From positions 3,472,001 through 3,536,000 of the forward strand of contig CAWICN010000001.1 of assembly GCA_963834725.1 (NCBI GenBank): a stretch of 64,000 bases of DNA. Reading direction: 5' to 3'. Both the position numbers and the translations under genes were made by a program. Positions 18,761 to 27,370 of this stretch are shown one piece after another (position 1 is the first letter of the stretch; every line of letters starts with the position of its first letter). The notes under the pieces are model-generated. The model was not told the DNA's origin. It ran no database searches and saw nothing but the letters and a program-made list of their open reading frames with translations. This stretch comes from PALSA-693 sp963834725 (GTDB taxonomy: Bacteria; Actinomycetota; Acidimicrobiia; Acidimicrobiales; Palsa-688).

Positions 18761-20173
18761 TCACGAGGTAGTGGTCGATGGGACTTGGTCGTCGCAAACG
18801 TCGCACGGCTGTCCCCTGACGGCGGTGCCGAAGGCACGCCAGGCGGGCTTCTTGGTACCATCGGCATTCGCACCGCACGATCCCGTCGGCTGTAGTCCAC
18901 CATGGATTGAGCACTCGACTCCATACCATCCCCCACCGTCGCGGTAGGTGTAGTACTCGACCGCGGCCACGTAACCAGTGCTCTTTGCCCAGGTGACGAA
19001 GCTGTAGATATTGTCAGCCTGCCCAGTCTCGGTCCACTGTAAGGAGCTCGCGTCCGGTCCCAGGTTGACCTCGGTTTGCCAACCAACCTCGGTCACCCAG
19101 ATCGGCTTGCCGGTCACAGTGTGCTCGGACGCCACCCAGTCCCGGTCGCCGAGCGCAGACAAGGACGGTAGCGTGCTGCCGCCGCCGCCGTAGGGGTGCG
19201 CAACCGCCCCGTCATAGTAGGAGGTGAGGCCCGGGACGCCAGCTGTGATCTCCTTATACCAGTGGGAGACGCAGTGGGTTCCGGCGCCTTGGAAGCAGTC
19301 ACTGGCGTACATCGCGGCGAGGATTAGGGGACTGTTCGCCTCGAACGCAGCGTGGAAGGTCGTGTAAGTCGTCTTGACGAGCTTGCCGTATGCGGTCGCT
19401 TCGGTCTGATCACCGGCGTTCCGGCCCCAGAACCAGCTGCCGTACGGCTCGTTGAGCACTTCGAGGGCAGGACACTCCCTCGCCGAAGCGTGACACTTGG
19501 ACTTGAAATAAGAAAGTGCGTACTGCGCCCATGCGTTTGGGGCGATCGACTCGACACCTGCCGCGGTGTACTCACCTGCAGTGGTGTTGGGGATCAGAAC
19601 AACGGAGGGAATACCGTGGGCGAAATACGTGTCCGGTGTCTCGGCTCCTCTGACGGTTGTATCGATCCGCACCGAGGTGAAGGTGCCAGCCATGTCTGCC
19701 GCCGACGTGGTCCCATATCCGGGGACCGATAATCCCACGGCGGTCGTGACCGCCGCGCTCGCCGCCCTCGTCGTGGACGAGGTAGTCGGCTGTGCGCTCC
19801 CGACGCGCCCCACACAGGTGTAGGTGCTGAGATCCGATTGCGGCGCCACGCAGCCGTGGTGGTAGTAGGATGGGTTCGGAGTGAGGCCCGTCACTCGATC
19901 CGCCACGTTCTGCGACCTCGAGTCCGGCGGGCTGTGCCCAGGGGGCGTGCCATTCGAGCGATTGCTCGGGCTAGTGCCAGACTCGAAGTCAAACGGGCAC
20001 GTTGCCCCCGGGGCCGCATCGCAATGCCTCGCCGCATTTGGCGTGGCGCTCGTATCGGTAGTAATCGTGGCGTTAGTCGTCACCCCTTCCGAACACGCTG
20101 CGATCACAACCGCCGATGCCACGACGATCACGCCGACTGCTCCAAATCGCTGCCGATGGGTTCGCATGTCCAC
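18761..20173 (-). CDS. lipoprotein with a glycoside-hydrolase-like TIM-barrel domain
   Basis: A 470-residue exported protein. The GTG at 20173 has AAGGAGG 6 bp upstream. The N-terminus is a lipoprotein signal with lipobox VIAAC (Cys27). A Ser/Thr/Pro-rich linker reaches about residue 140, and the rest resembles clan-A glycoside hydrolases: LEVLNEPYGSWFWG gives the acid/base Glu242, IWVTEVGWQT the nucleophile Glu362, and AHPYGGGGS lies between. It should cut a glycan at the cell surface; the substrate and exact GH family are not clear. Cys pairs suggest disulfides. The STAS fragment just upstream is unrelated. Confidence 0.75.
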   Translation of the reverse strand: MDMRTHRQRFGAVGVIVVASAVVIAACSEGVTTNATITTDTSATPNAARHCDAAPGATCPFDFESGTSPSNRSNGTPPGHSPPDSRSQNVADRVTGLTPNPSYYHHGCVAPQSDLSTYTCVGRVGSAQPTTSSTTRAASAAVTTAVGLSVPGYGTTSAADMAGTFTSVRIDTTVRGAETPDTYFAHGIPSVVLIPNTTAGEYTAAGVESIAPNAWAQYALSYFKSKCHASARECPALEVLNEPYGSWFWGRNAGDQTEATAYGKLVKTTYTTFHAAFEANSPLILAAMYASDCFQGAGTHCVSHWYKEITAGVPGLTSYYDGAVAHPYGGGGSTLPSLSALGDRDWVASEHTVTGKPIWVTEVGWQTEVNLGPDASSLQWTETGQADNIYSFVTWAKSTGYVAAVEYYTYRDGGGWYGVECSIHGGLQPTGSCGANADGTKKPAWRAFGTAVRGQPCDVCDDQVPSTTTS

Positions 20174-20194
20174 GACATACCTCCTTCGTAGGGG

Positions 20195-20400
20195 CGTTGA
20201 TTCCGCTGGAATCCATGAACGTCGCTAAGGTCGACGACGATGTCGCTGGGGCCTTGAGCGGCCACCGGGGCAGGGCGAAACTGGCTGCTCGTGGCGGCGT
20301 CGATCTCGCCTCGAACCGAAACCAGGACGTACCCGTCCATGTTCACGACTCGGGCATCGAGTTGAACGCCAACATTGTCCTCCCCGATCTGTGATGTTCG
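20195..20400 (-). pseudogene. N-terminal fragment of a STAS-domain anti-sigma antagonist
   Basis: The minus strand reads VQLDARVVNMDGYVLVSVRG, EIDAATSSQ and IVVDLSDV. One base is lost just before the phosphorylation loop, after which another frame reads FMDSSGIN, the expected DSSG motif with the acceptor Ser. The remaining half of the domain is absent, as sequence leading into the lipoprotein gene takes over. Confidence 0.55.
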
Positions 20401-20560
20401 CGCCCGCCTCGATCCGGAGCAAGGATTCGGGGAAATAAGTCGAGCAGCCCGGTTCACCCTCTCGCGTGAAGGTGTGCTCAGAGTACACCACTCACGATGC
20501 GTGTTTTCGGCGGCAAGCCTTGGGGGTAATCAGAGCGTCTAGTGTACTACCCGGTGGGAT

Positions 20561-20616
20561 TTGATAACGGTATTAACCTGCTCAGCCAGACACCTTGATA
20601 ACAGTATTAATCTGCT
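20561..20616. repeat. pair of 22-bp direct repeats, possible operators
   Basis: TTGATAACGGTATTAACCTGCT (20561-20582) and a second copy with two changes (20595-20616) lie 34 bp apart, about three helical turns. Each is a partial palindrome (TTgATAAC-n-GTatTAA). The segment is AT-richer than its surroundings. This looks like a double operator or a small iteron-like array. Confidence 0.45.
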
Positions 20617-21256
20617 GGCGGAAAATCGCGATCTCATGAGGGGTTGACCGCTGCTGCGACGTGACTTATGCTCGCTGTTGCTATCTTTAGTGGCGTACTG
20701 ATTTGTTGCAACGAGGAGCTGGCGTACTGAGTCTGCAGGGTTGTCGACACAGCCTGCAGCTTGCGGTTGTTCGACCCAATGAAGCTCATCGGAGTTGGCA
20801 TGTCGCCGCGCATTCCAGTCGGCATTGAAGGCCTCACGGCCAGAGCAACGTGTTTCATTCCAGCGGCGGCGGAGGGCCCTCGGCCGCGTCGGCGATTCCC
20901 GTGGTCACAGTCGCGGCTTTGAGTGAGTCCCGGCTGAGCTAAGTGGAGTGTGAAAAGAACAGTGGAATGTGACAGAACAGGAACAGCGGTCCTTCTGGCG
21001 GCTTGGATCCTTATTGGGCTCCCCATGGTGGCATCGACTGCGGGGGCGTCTCCCCCCGTTCAACCATTCGCCGCCGCCATTGGCCCGTGCGGCACAGCCT
21101 CCTCCGCAACGTAGACCGCAGGGCGGCCCGCTCTGCGGTTCGCGCCGTCGAGCGCTGCGGGGTGGAGGGTGCCGTCGTGGCTGCGCCCTACCACTCCTGT
21201 ACCTTGACGCCCAAGCTGAGTCTCCTAAACTAGGCGTTAAATGCCTTGCCTCGGGA
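20617..21256. other. intergenic region, about 640 bp
   Basis: No gene supported. A minus-strand frame near 20640-20780 reads LQTQYASSSLQQIS with low-complexity character only. Confidence 0.35.
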
Positions 21257-21577
21257 TCACTGCTGCACAGCGTTCGCGGGGACCAAACCCGTCTTGACCC
21301 AGTTGTTGATGGTGTCTTCGGCGCTAATGACCGGGATGATCTCAAAAGTGCCGACGGGGGAGAACCTGGCGGCGAACTGGGCGATCAGATTTGGATCCTC
21401 AGTCTCCCAGGTGCCGTAGGCCGTTCGGTTGTCGAGAGAAACCCAAAGGCTGTGCATCGTTAGCCCGTCCTCGGGTTTCCACGAGGTCCAGTCCTTGGTG
21501 ATCCGGGCATGCATAGCCTCGACGCCGCTACCGTCCACTACGTCGCGGGCTCGGTAAATCGAAATGTAGTGGGCCAT
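21257..21577 (-). CDS. small conserved-type hypothetical protein
   Basis: A 106-residue protein with a GAAGGGAG ribosome site 7 bp before the ATG. The sequence alternates strands and helices (AHYISIYRARDVVDG, SLWVSLDNRTAYGTWETED, FSPVGTFEIIPVIS), which fits a ferredoxin-like dimeric alpha/beta barrel fold such as DUF3303 or muconolactone-isomerase-like proteins. There are no catalytic motifs and no operon partner. Confidence 0.55.
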   Translation of the reverse strand: MAHYISIYRARDVVDGSGVEAMHARITKDWTSWKPEDGLTMHSLWVSLDNRTAYGTWETEDPNLIAQFAARFSPVGTFEIIPVISAEDTINNWVKTGLVPANAVQQ

Positions 21578-21789
21578 GCCTTCGCTCCCTTCATAAAATC
21601 CTGTATGGGGAAACTAGAATCCAGTAACGGGCGCCTCCATAGGGGAACCCTGAATCTTCTTCAGCACCAGACCGGTGCGGGCAGGCTCGGGGTGATTATG
21701 CGATGAGTTTCGTAATTTCCGATCCTGAGTCTTCGATGCCAGCCCTCCGCGTCGGAAACCAGCGGCGACCATCACGTTAGTTTCGTGCT

Positions 21790-22050
21790 ACCACATGGAA
21801 TGTGCCAAACCGCTCAGCGGCATCTGGGCGAGGGCCTCAACCGAAACGGGGTCGCTCACATCAGTCGGTACCGCCTCCACCTGCCCGCCACGGGCGCGGA
21901 GGTCATCGGCAGCGGCCTTCAAGCTGGTTCCTCAACGTCCGCCATCACAACCTTCATGCCCTCAGCTGAGAATCGCTCCGCCATGGCCCGACCAATCCCG
22001 CTGGCCGCTCCCGTGACGACCGCGACCCTACCCGCCAAGTTCTTCATCAT
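21790..22050 (-). pseudogene. N-terminal fragment of a short-chain dehydrogenase (SDR)
   Basis: AGGAAGGG precedes ATGATG at 22050. The product is MKNLAGRVAVVTGAASGIGR, then AMAERFSAEGMKVVMADVEEPA: the NAD-binding TGxxxGIG loop and the acidic residue after beta-2. One base is missing at about 21930; the next frame continues KAAADDLRARGGQVEAVPTD and ends at codon 85 or so. The Tyr-x3-Lys half is absent, so no active enzyme can be made. Confidence 0.65.
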
Positions 22051-22057
22051 TCGTCCC

Positions 22058-22426
22058 TTCCTCTCGGCTCCTACAGGACGGTACTGACCGTCCAGTTGTG
22101 CACATTCAGGTGACGACCCGTCGTTCTGCTCACCGACCAACCAATCGTCGAACGGGAACCGCTGACCACCCAGCGACGCCCACCGAAGGGTTCGGCTCGA
22201 CAGTGGAGGCGACCGGCGACGGACGCAACAGATAGACGCTCGAGGCCAAGATCAGTCCGACACGAGCCTGGAAACATCTACATGGACCTGCGATCCAACC
22301 GGTGCTGCGTGACCCAAACGTGACCCAGCGTGACCCGCGGCTGGACTTCACGAGCATCAAGCCGTCATACGGTCAGAGACGGCCATCCGCGAAACACCGT
22401 CTGACTTGCGGAAACGCCCCCGTGGC
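22058..22426. other. intergenic region, about 370 bp
   Basis: No gene seen between the SDR relic and the attachment-site remnant. Confidence 0.35.
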
Positions 22427-22471
22427 TGGTGGGGCTAGGTGGAATCGAACCACCGACCTCAGCATTATCAG
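22427..22471 (-). tRNA. tRNA-Ile(GAU) 3' half, attachment-site remnant A
   Basis: Read on the minus strand: anticodon loop CTGATAA (anticodon GAU), the 3' anticodon strand TGCTG, the variable loop AGGTC, the T arm GGTGG-TTCGATT-CCACC, the acceptor strand TAGCCCC, discriminator A and encoded CCA. The 5' half (GGGGCTA, D arm) is missing, so it is not a functional tRNA. A segment from the anticodon loop to the 3' end is the classic target duplicated by tyrosine integrases. A second copy lies at 59241-59285. Confidence 0.7.
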
Positions 22472-22554
22472 GGAAATGGTCATGCCTTTCACGCATACCG
22501 GAACGGACCAGATACTAGCGTTGACCAGCGGCTTCGTGCTGCATCGGACGGCAT

Positions 22555-22695
22555 GAGCGAGCCGGATTAGGCATCGTTCCGCTGCTCTATGCTGGCGCGA
22601 TGCTGGCGCAGCGGGCCTCTGACCGAACAAGACTCGTGTCAGCCGGCTGCCACGGCGAGGTTTGTCGAAGCGGCACGATCGGCTCCGCCTGCCAG
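22555..22695 (-). pseudogene. tyrosine-integrase C-terminal tail next to remnant A
   Basis: This segment is part of a roughly 220-bp imperfect repeat shared with 60415-60640. The minus-strand frame includes FDKPRRGSRLTRVLFGQRP, matching the tail of the longer integrase relic near 60.6-61 kb. Its position beside the tRNA half is normal for an integrase gene adjoining its att site. Confidence 0.5.
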
Positions 22696-22759
22696 AGGTG
22701 GGGTTAGATGGCGAAGCACCCTGGTCGGGAGAACTACACACGTATGAGATTGTGGGGCG

Positions 22760-22952
22760 GTGAAGGTCCGTGAGGTGATCCGTCTTCTGGAACAAGCGGC
22801 TGGCAGCTCACCGGCCAGCGCGGCAGCCACCGCCAGTACCGCGCATCCGGCCAAACCCCGCAAGGTCAATAGTGGCGGGCAAACCGAGCACCGATGTCCC
22901 ACCCGGTACGCTGGGAAACATCTTCACGCAGGCAGGACTGGGAGGACGGTAA
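22760..22952 (+). pseudogene. hicA: hicA-type mRNA interferase toxin gene, frameshifted
   Basis: Starts with GTG (VKVREVIRLLEQA). Correcting three single-base indels gives GWQLTGQRGSHRQYRHPAKP (indels near 22800 and 22851), then GK and VAGKPSTDVPPGTLGNIF (indel near 22867), ending GLGGR-stop. This is the full roughly 60-residue HicA fold with its catalytic His in RGSHRQ. As read, the frame gives no toxin. Its TAA overlaps the hicB ATG by one base (TAATG), the normal hicAB layout. Confidence 0.65.
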
Positions 22953-23164
22953 TGGCCACCTGGACAGTCATCTACGAACGCGGCCCGACGAGTTGGGGCG
23001 CCTACGTCCCCGCTCTGCCCGGTCTCGGGGTCGCCGGTGAGACCCGCGCCGAAGTCGAGCAACTCATCCGCGAAGCCATCCCGTTCCACCTGGAGGGCCT
23101 GGCCGAGGACGGCCTGCCCATCCCCGACCCCGCCAGCGTCGAAGCCGAAGCTGTCGCCGTCTAA
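22952..23164 (+). CDS. hicB: HicB-family antitoxin
   Basis: A 70-residue protein MATWTVIYERG...WGAYVPALPGLGVAGETR with the helix EVEQLIREAIPFHLEGL, the short partial-RNase-H HicB fold that binds and blocks HicA. There is no C-terminal DNA-binding extension, so autoregulation would need another route. GGAGGACGG lies just upstream inside the hicA tail. The gene is intact although its toxin partner is broken, which leaves an orphan antitoxin. Confidence 0.82.
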   Translation: MATWTVIYERGPTSWGAYVPALPGLGVAGETRAEVEQLIREAIPFHLEGLAEDGLPIPDPASVEAEAVAV

Positions 23165-23570
23165 TCGCTCACCGGCGACGCCGAACGCCAGGTCGGTCTC
23201 GACGGCGGCCGGTCCCAACGACAGGCGCTGTCTGAGAGCGGTCATGTGGGCTTCGTCGGTGCGCTAAAGCCCACCCGAACAGGCCGAGGTAGGCTCCCTC
23301 GATTTCGTAGGTGGAGCGCTCGGCGAAGGCGAGCCGGGCCGGGTCCGGGTCGGTTGCCCGCGCCCGGCGGTCAGCACTGGCCTTGACGGCGGCAACCACG
23401 GCAGCTTCGACGACGACCGGGGCCAGCGCTTCCGCGGCGTATCCTGTGCTTCTCCGCGGGGCAGCGGTACTGATCCACCTGACGCCCGAGCCGTTCAATT
23501 GACGCGGAGAGGCAGCCGGCCTCGCTCCCGCCGCTGTTGACACAGATGGAGTCTTCGGATGCGCCCGCGA
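23165..23570 (-). other. gene debris downstream of hicB
   Basis: A minus-strand frame contains ALAPVVVEAAVVAAVKASAD and YEIEGAYLGLFG, which look like part of a real protein, but flanking codons are in mixed frames and no start is evident. The family was not recognised. Confidence 0.3.
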
Positions 23571-23574
23571 GTGT

Positions 23575-23776
23575 TAGCTCCTTTGACCGAGCGGTTCCGA
23601 TAACTGCCTGGGAGCCGGGGGCGCCTGCGGCCAGCACGAGGACGAGATGGAGAGGACGCCGATGGAGAGGTCGCCCCACAACACGCCGATGTCGATCGCC
23701 CCAGACGGCGGAGGCTCGCGGGGACGGGTTCGATACCGACCGTGCCGTCGTCCACAGGTTGATCCAGCGCGGTCAT
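23575..23776 (-). pseudogene. remnant of a CytX-like hydroxymethylpyrimidine transporter gene
   Basis: The ATG at 23776 overlaps the thiD stop (ATGA), as in a live operon. The product begins TALDQPVDDGTVGIEPVPAS, shifts frame to IDIGVLWGDLSIGVL and again to LVLVLAAGA. WGDLSIGVL is the opening signature of CytX-type NCS1 permeases linked to thiamine genes. Only about 65 codons in three frames survive of an expected 400 or more. Confidence 0.55.
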
Positions 23777-24576
23777 CCGGGGCCTTTCTCCCAGCCAAAA
23801 TGGTCGATCGGCCCGTGACCCCGCCCGAGCCGCCAGCTCGCCCCACCGGCAATGGCTGAGGCGACGTAGCCCTTGGCCGCCCGGGCGGCATCGGCGACAG
23901 TGTCGCCCCGTGCCAGACGGGCCGCGAGGGTGGCTGCCATCGTGCAGCCGGTGCCGTGGACGTTGGCGGTGACCACACGGCGCGAGCGCAGTTCGTGGAC
24001 CTGTTCGCCGTCGAAGAAAACGTCGACAGGGTCGCCGGCGAGGTGGCCGCCCTTGACGAGCACCGACCGGGCGCCGGTGGCGGCCAGCTCGACCGCCGCC
24101 TTGGCCATGTCGTCGACGTCGCTCAACTCGCGGCCGACCAGCAGCGACGCTTCCCGCAGGTTTGGCGTGACGATGACGGCGTAGGGGAAGAGGCGTTCGA
24201 GGTAGGCCAGCTCGGCGTCGGCGTCGAGGAGACGGTCGCCGCTCGACGCCACCATGACCGGGTCGACCACCAGGTTTGGGAGGTCGCCAGCTGCGGCCCA
24301 TCGGGCCACGAAGTCGATGATGGCGCTGGTCGCCAACATGCCGGTCTTGACGGCGGCCACGGCCAGGTCGACCAGCACGGCGCCGATCTGGGCGTCCACG
24401 AAGTCGGGCGGGGTTACCTGTATACCGAGCACGCCGACGGTGTTTTGCACCGTGAGGGCGGTCACCGCGCTGGTACCAAAGACGCCGTTGGCCGCGAACG
24501 CCTTCAGGTCGGCCTGGATGCCGGCCCCGCCGCCCGAGTCGGAGCCTGCGATGGTGAGGGCGACGGACGGGGTCAT
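23773..24576 (-). CDS. thiD: hydroxymethylpyrimidine/phosphomethylpyrimidine kinase ThiD
   Basis: A 267-residue ribokinase-fold enzyme that phosphorylates HMP and then HMP-P to HMP-PP for thiamine synthesis. It opens SVALTIAGSDSGGGAGIQAD, then LKAFAANGVFGTSAVTALT, contains VVDPVMVASSGDRLL and VLVKGGHL, and has the anion hole/catalytic Asp in NVHGTGCTMAATLAARLARG. The ATG at 24576 overlaps the thiG stop (ATGA), favouring it over a start 23 codons upstream. It is the last intact gene of the riboswitch-led operon thiO-thiS-thiG-thiD. Confidence 0.93.
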   Translation of the reverse strand: MTPSVALTIAGSDSGGGAGIQADLKAFAANGVFGTSAVTALTVQNTVGVLGIQVTPPDFVDAQIGAVLVDLAVAAVKTGMLATSAIIDFVARWAAAGDLPNLVVDPVMVASSGDRLLDADAELAYLERLFPYAVIVTPNLREASLLVGRELSDVDDMAKAAVELAATGARSVLVKGGHLAGDPVDVFFDGEQVHELRSRRVVTANVHGTGCTMAATLAARLARGDTVADAARAAKGYVASAIAGGASWRLGRGHGPIDHFGWEKGPG

Positions 24577-25361
24577 GGCTGCGCCTCGTTGCCGAAGTTG
24601 GCGAGGCCCTCGGTGGGTGACGACGCGCTGGCGTAACGCCGGCAAGGGATGCGCCCGGCCAGCCGGGCCAACCGCCCCGCGTCCACGCCCTTGCGCATGG
24701 CTTCGGCCATGCGGGCCGGTTGCTGGGCACGGGTCACGGCTGAGGCCAGCAGGACGGCGTCACATCCGAGTTCCATGGCGATGGCCGCGTCCGAGGCCGT
24801 GCCGATACCGGCGTGGAGGATCACGGGAATTGTGGCCGCGTCCCGGATGATGGCCAGGTTGTACGGGTTGCGGATGCCCATCCCGCTGCCGATCGGTGCG
24901 CCGAGCGGCATGACCGCGGCGCAGCCGAGGCGTTCCAGGCGGATGGCGACGATCGGGTCGTCGTTGGTGTAGGCGAGAACAACAAAGCCGTCGTCGAGCA
25001 GCTGCTCGGCGGCGACTAGCAGCTCCACGGTATCGGGCAGAAGGGTGCGGTCGTCGCCGATGACTTCGAGCTTCACCCAGTCGGTCTCCAGCGCGTCGCG
25101 GGCCAACTTGACCGTGAGCACGGCGTCGCGGGCGGTGAAACACCCGGCCGTGTTCGGCAGCACCCGGACCCCGCTGCGTTCGAGGACCGACAGCACCGAC
25201 CCCTGGGCCGACGCGTCGACGCGGTGCATGGCCACGGTGGCCAGCTCGGTCCCCGACGCGGCGATGGCCTGCTCGAGCGTGTCCAGGCTGGCCGCTCCTC
25301 CCGTACCGAGGATCAGCCGCGAGCCGAACGTGACCCCGGCAATGACGAAAGGATCGTCCAT
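24573..25361 (-). CDS. thiG: thiazole synthase ThiG
   Basis: A 262-residue TIM-barrel enzyme that makes thiazole phosphate from deoxyxylulose phosphate, dehydroglycine and ThiS thiocarboxylate. It begins FVIAGVTFGSRLILGTGG, has VLPNTAGCFTARDAV, then WVKLEVIGDDRTLLPD containing the Schiff-base Lys, and ends with GIGTASDAAIAMELGCDAVL. The gene starts 1 bp after the thiS stop and overlaps thiD by 4 bp, so the three should be translated together. The neighbouring ThiO relic would supply dehydroglycine. Confidence 0.95.
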   Translation of the reverse strand: MDDPFVIAGVTFGSRLILGTGGAASLDTLEQAIAASGTELATVAMHRVDASAQGSVLSVLERSGVRVLPNTAGCFTARDAVLTVKLARDALETDWVKLEVIGDDRTLLPDTVELLVAAEQLLDDGFVVLAYTNDDPIVAIRLERLGCAAVMPLGAPIGSGMGIRNPYNLAIIRDAATIPVILHAGIGTASDAAIAMELGCDAVLLASAVTRAQQPARMAEAMRKGVDAGRLARLAGRIPCRRYASASSPTEGLANFGNEAQP

Positions 25362-25362
25362 T

Positions 25363-25563
25363 TCAGCCTCCCTGTGCCGCGGTCAGGACCTCGACGCGGT
25401 CGCCGGCTTGGAGGGCGGTGGAGGCCCACCGGCTGCGGGGGACGACTTCGTCGTTGACCGCGACGGCCAGGCCGGACTTTCCACGCCCGAGACGGACGAC
25501 CACGTCGTCCACGGTGGTGCCGTCGGGCATGTGGTCGGGTCCGCCGTTCACGCTTACGAGCAT
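25363..25563 (-). CDS. thiS: sulfur-carrier protein ThiS
   Basis: A 66-residue ubiquitin-like carrier: MLVSVNGGPDHMPDGTTVDD at the start and the obligatory Gly-Gly C-terminus (TAAQGG-stop) that is adenylated and thiocarboxylated. The ATG at 25563 lies inside the end of thiO (10-bp overlap), and the stop is 1 bp before thiG. The expected activating enzyme (ThiF) and ThiE are not in the window. Confidence 0.92.
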   Translation of the reverse strand: MLVSVNGGPDHMPDGTTVDDVVVRLGRGKSGLAVAVNDEVVPRSRWASTALQAGDRVEVLTAAQGG

Positions 25564-26676
25564 CCGAACCGTCGCGGCGAGAACGGCTTGATGAGCTCGG
25601 GCGCCGTGCCGGTGGCCAGGAGCTCGGCGACGGCGTCCGCCGTCACCGGGGTCAGCAGGATGCCGTTGCGGTAGTGGCCGGTGGCGAGCACCAGCCCGTC
25701 GATGGCCGCTGCGCCGATGATCGGCGCGTTGTCGGGTGAGCCTGGATGCAGGCCCGCCTGGGTCTCGACCAGCTCCAGCTCGCCGATGCCGGGCAGCACC
25801 CTGCACGCGTCCCGCAACAACTGGTGGACGGCACCGGCGGTCACGGTCGTGTCGAAGCCCTGCTCCTCCACCGTGGCCCCGACGACGATTTCGCCGTCCG
25901 CCCGGGGAACGACATAGTTCGACGATCCGGCCACAACACCGCGCACGTTGCGGCTGATGAACGGCGGGTCGAGTGCCGCTCGCAACCGGAGGATCTGGCC
26001 CTTCACCGGCCGAACCGGCGGCACCACCCCCGGCGCCAAACCAGTCAGGCGAGCCGACCAGCAGCCGGCGGCGAGCACCACCGCTGCCGCCATGACCGGC
26101 GCCCCGACGTCGAGCTCGACGCCCACGACCCGATCAGCATTGGCGATCACGCCCGCCGCCGACGCCGCGACCACGTCGACGCCCGCCCCGGCGCACGCAG
26201 CCAGAAGAGCGCGCGACAGGCGCCGGTTGTCGACCTGGTGGTCACCCTCGACGAGCAGCCCGCCCCGCATGCCCGGCGCCAGGAACGGTTCGAGCTTGCG
26301 GCACTCCCCCGCCAGCAGACGCTCCGACACCAGCCCGAGACGGGACTGGAAAGGGTGGAGGTCGTCGAGCACCGCCCGGTCGTCGGCGTCGGCCGCCAGC
26401 GTGCCGCACCGGCGGTAGCCCACGTCGAGACCGGTGGCGTCCTCGAGTTCGGCGACGAAGGACGGGTAGCGGGCGGCCGAAGCCAGGTTGAGCGCGAGCA
26501 GTGCCTCCTCGCCGTAGTGCACCTCGGTGACCGGAGCAAGCATCCCCGCCGCGGCCCACGAGGCGCCGGCGCCGGGGGCCGGGGTCGACCAGCGTGACCG
26601 ACAAGCCGGCTAGGCGGGCACGCCATGCCACACCAAGGCCGATGACCCCACCGCCAACAACAACCACGTCCGACAA
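25554..26676 (-). CDS. thiO: glycine oxidase ThiO, interrupted by one frameshift
   Basis: An FAD-dependent oxidase that converts glycine to the imine used by ThiG. The TTG at 26676 has GAGGAG about 7 bp upstream and starts SDVVVVGGGVIGLGVAWRAR, the dinucleotide-binding fold. Within a run of five C (minus strand; 26574-26578) the frame breaks. With one C removed it continues GAGASWAAAGMLAPVTEVHY and runs cleanly to GYYR-type C-terminal phrases (ATGHYRNGILLTPVTADAV). The corrected gene is 374 codons including stop, the normal size. As read, ThiO is truncated after about 40 residues. An error in the C run is a real alternative. Confidence 0.85.
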
Positions 26677-26720
26677 CGCCTGCTCCTCGCTAGGGGAGCC
26701 GACCGCGAACTAGCCGAGAG

Positions 26721-26811
26721 GGCTCCCTGCGCCGGTATGACCCAGATCAGGTTCGTACGGGCGGTGACAACACCCTCTCAGCCCTGCTCGCGGGGCTCCC
26801 GTGCCTGAGCC
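26721..26811 (-). promoter_or_regulatory. TPP riboswitch (THI element) upstream of thiO
   Basis: Read on the minus strand this has GGGCTGAGAGGG (the P2/J region binding the pyrimidine), CCGTACGAACCTGATCTGGG (the pyrophosphate side), CATACCGGCG and CAGGGAGCC closing P1. Order and spacing match the TPP aptamer. It ends 44 nt before the thiO start, so it could control translation or early termination of thiO-S-G-D in response to thiamine pyrophosphate. Confidence 0.93.
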
Positions 26812-27370
26812 GAAGCTATCACCTGACGCCCGAGGGCTGCGACAGGCTTTCAAGGCCTGGCCGGCTTCAATGACCGTGCCTCAGCCCCCACAGACCACAC
26901 TGGGCGTGTAGAAGTGTCCCCGACGCCCCGCAAACCGCCGGAGGTGCAGTCCGTTTGCGGCGAAGAGTTGCCCCCGACTGGGGAACCCAGGTCCCGGTAA
27001 GGCCGGTCCTTGCCTTGGCAGAGGTCGTAGCTCGGCGATGGGGGCGGGCACTGTTGCGTTGGTGGTGCCCAGGGGCCACCGGGGCAAGGTTGGTTGTGTT
27101 TCGGGGGCGCTCGATCAGATGACTCCGGCGAGTTCGTCCACGCCGCCGCGACCGCAAGATGACGGTGTCGGGTCTCGACGCCGAGCTGGTAGGGCCCGCG
27201 ACGCACGTTTTGGGGGAGGTGACCTGGGCCGCCGAAGCGTCTGAGACGCGAGTCATCTCAAGCGGTCGGGGGGCATCGGTCTTCCAGGGGCTCGATGCTG
27301 GGGCGCGGTACGCTTTGCGGAGGACGCCGATGACTTCTTTTCCTTCTCCTGGTCGTCTCGGGTAAATGAC
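26812..27370. other. intergenic region between divergent thi operon and moaA, about 560 bp
   Basis: No gene is convincingly supported. Minus-strand frames around 26870-27250 are Arg/Thr-rich and look like shadows. The moaA promoter must lie here, but no clear motif was seen. Confidence 0.4.

Noticed and set aside
20561..20616. CRISPR array
   Set aside because: Only two repeat units with a 12-bp spacer and no cas genes.
22427..22471. A functional tRNA gene
   Set aside because: Only the 3' half from the anticodon loop exists; acceptor 5' strand and D arm are absent, so it is an attachment-site remnant. The same holds for 59241-59285.
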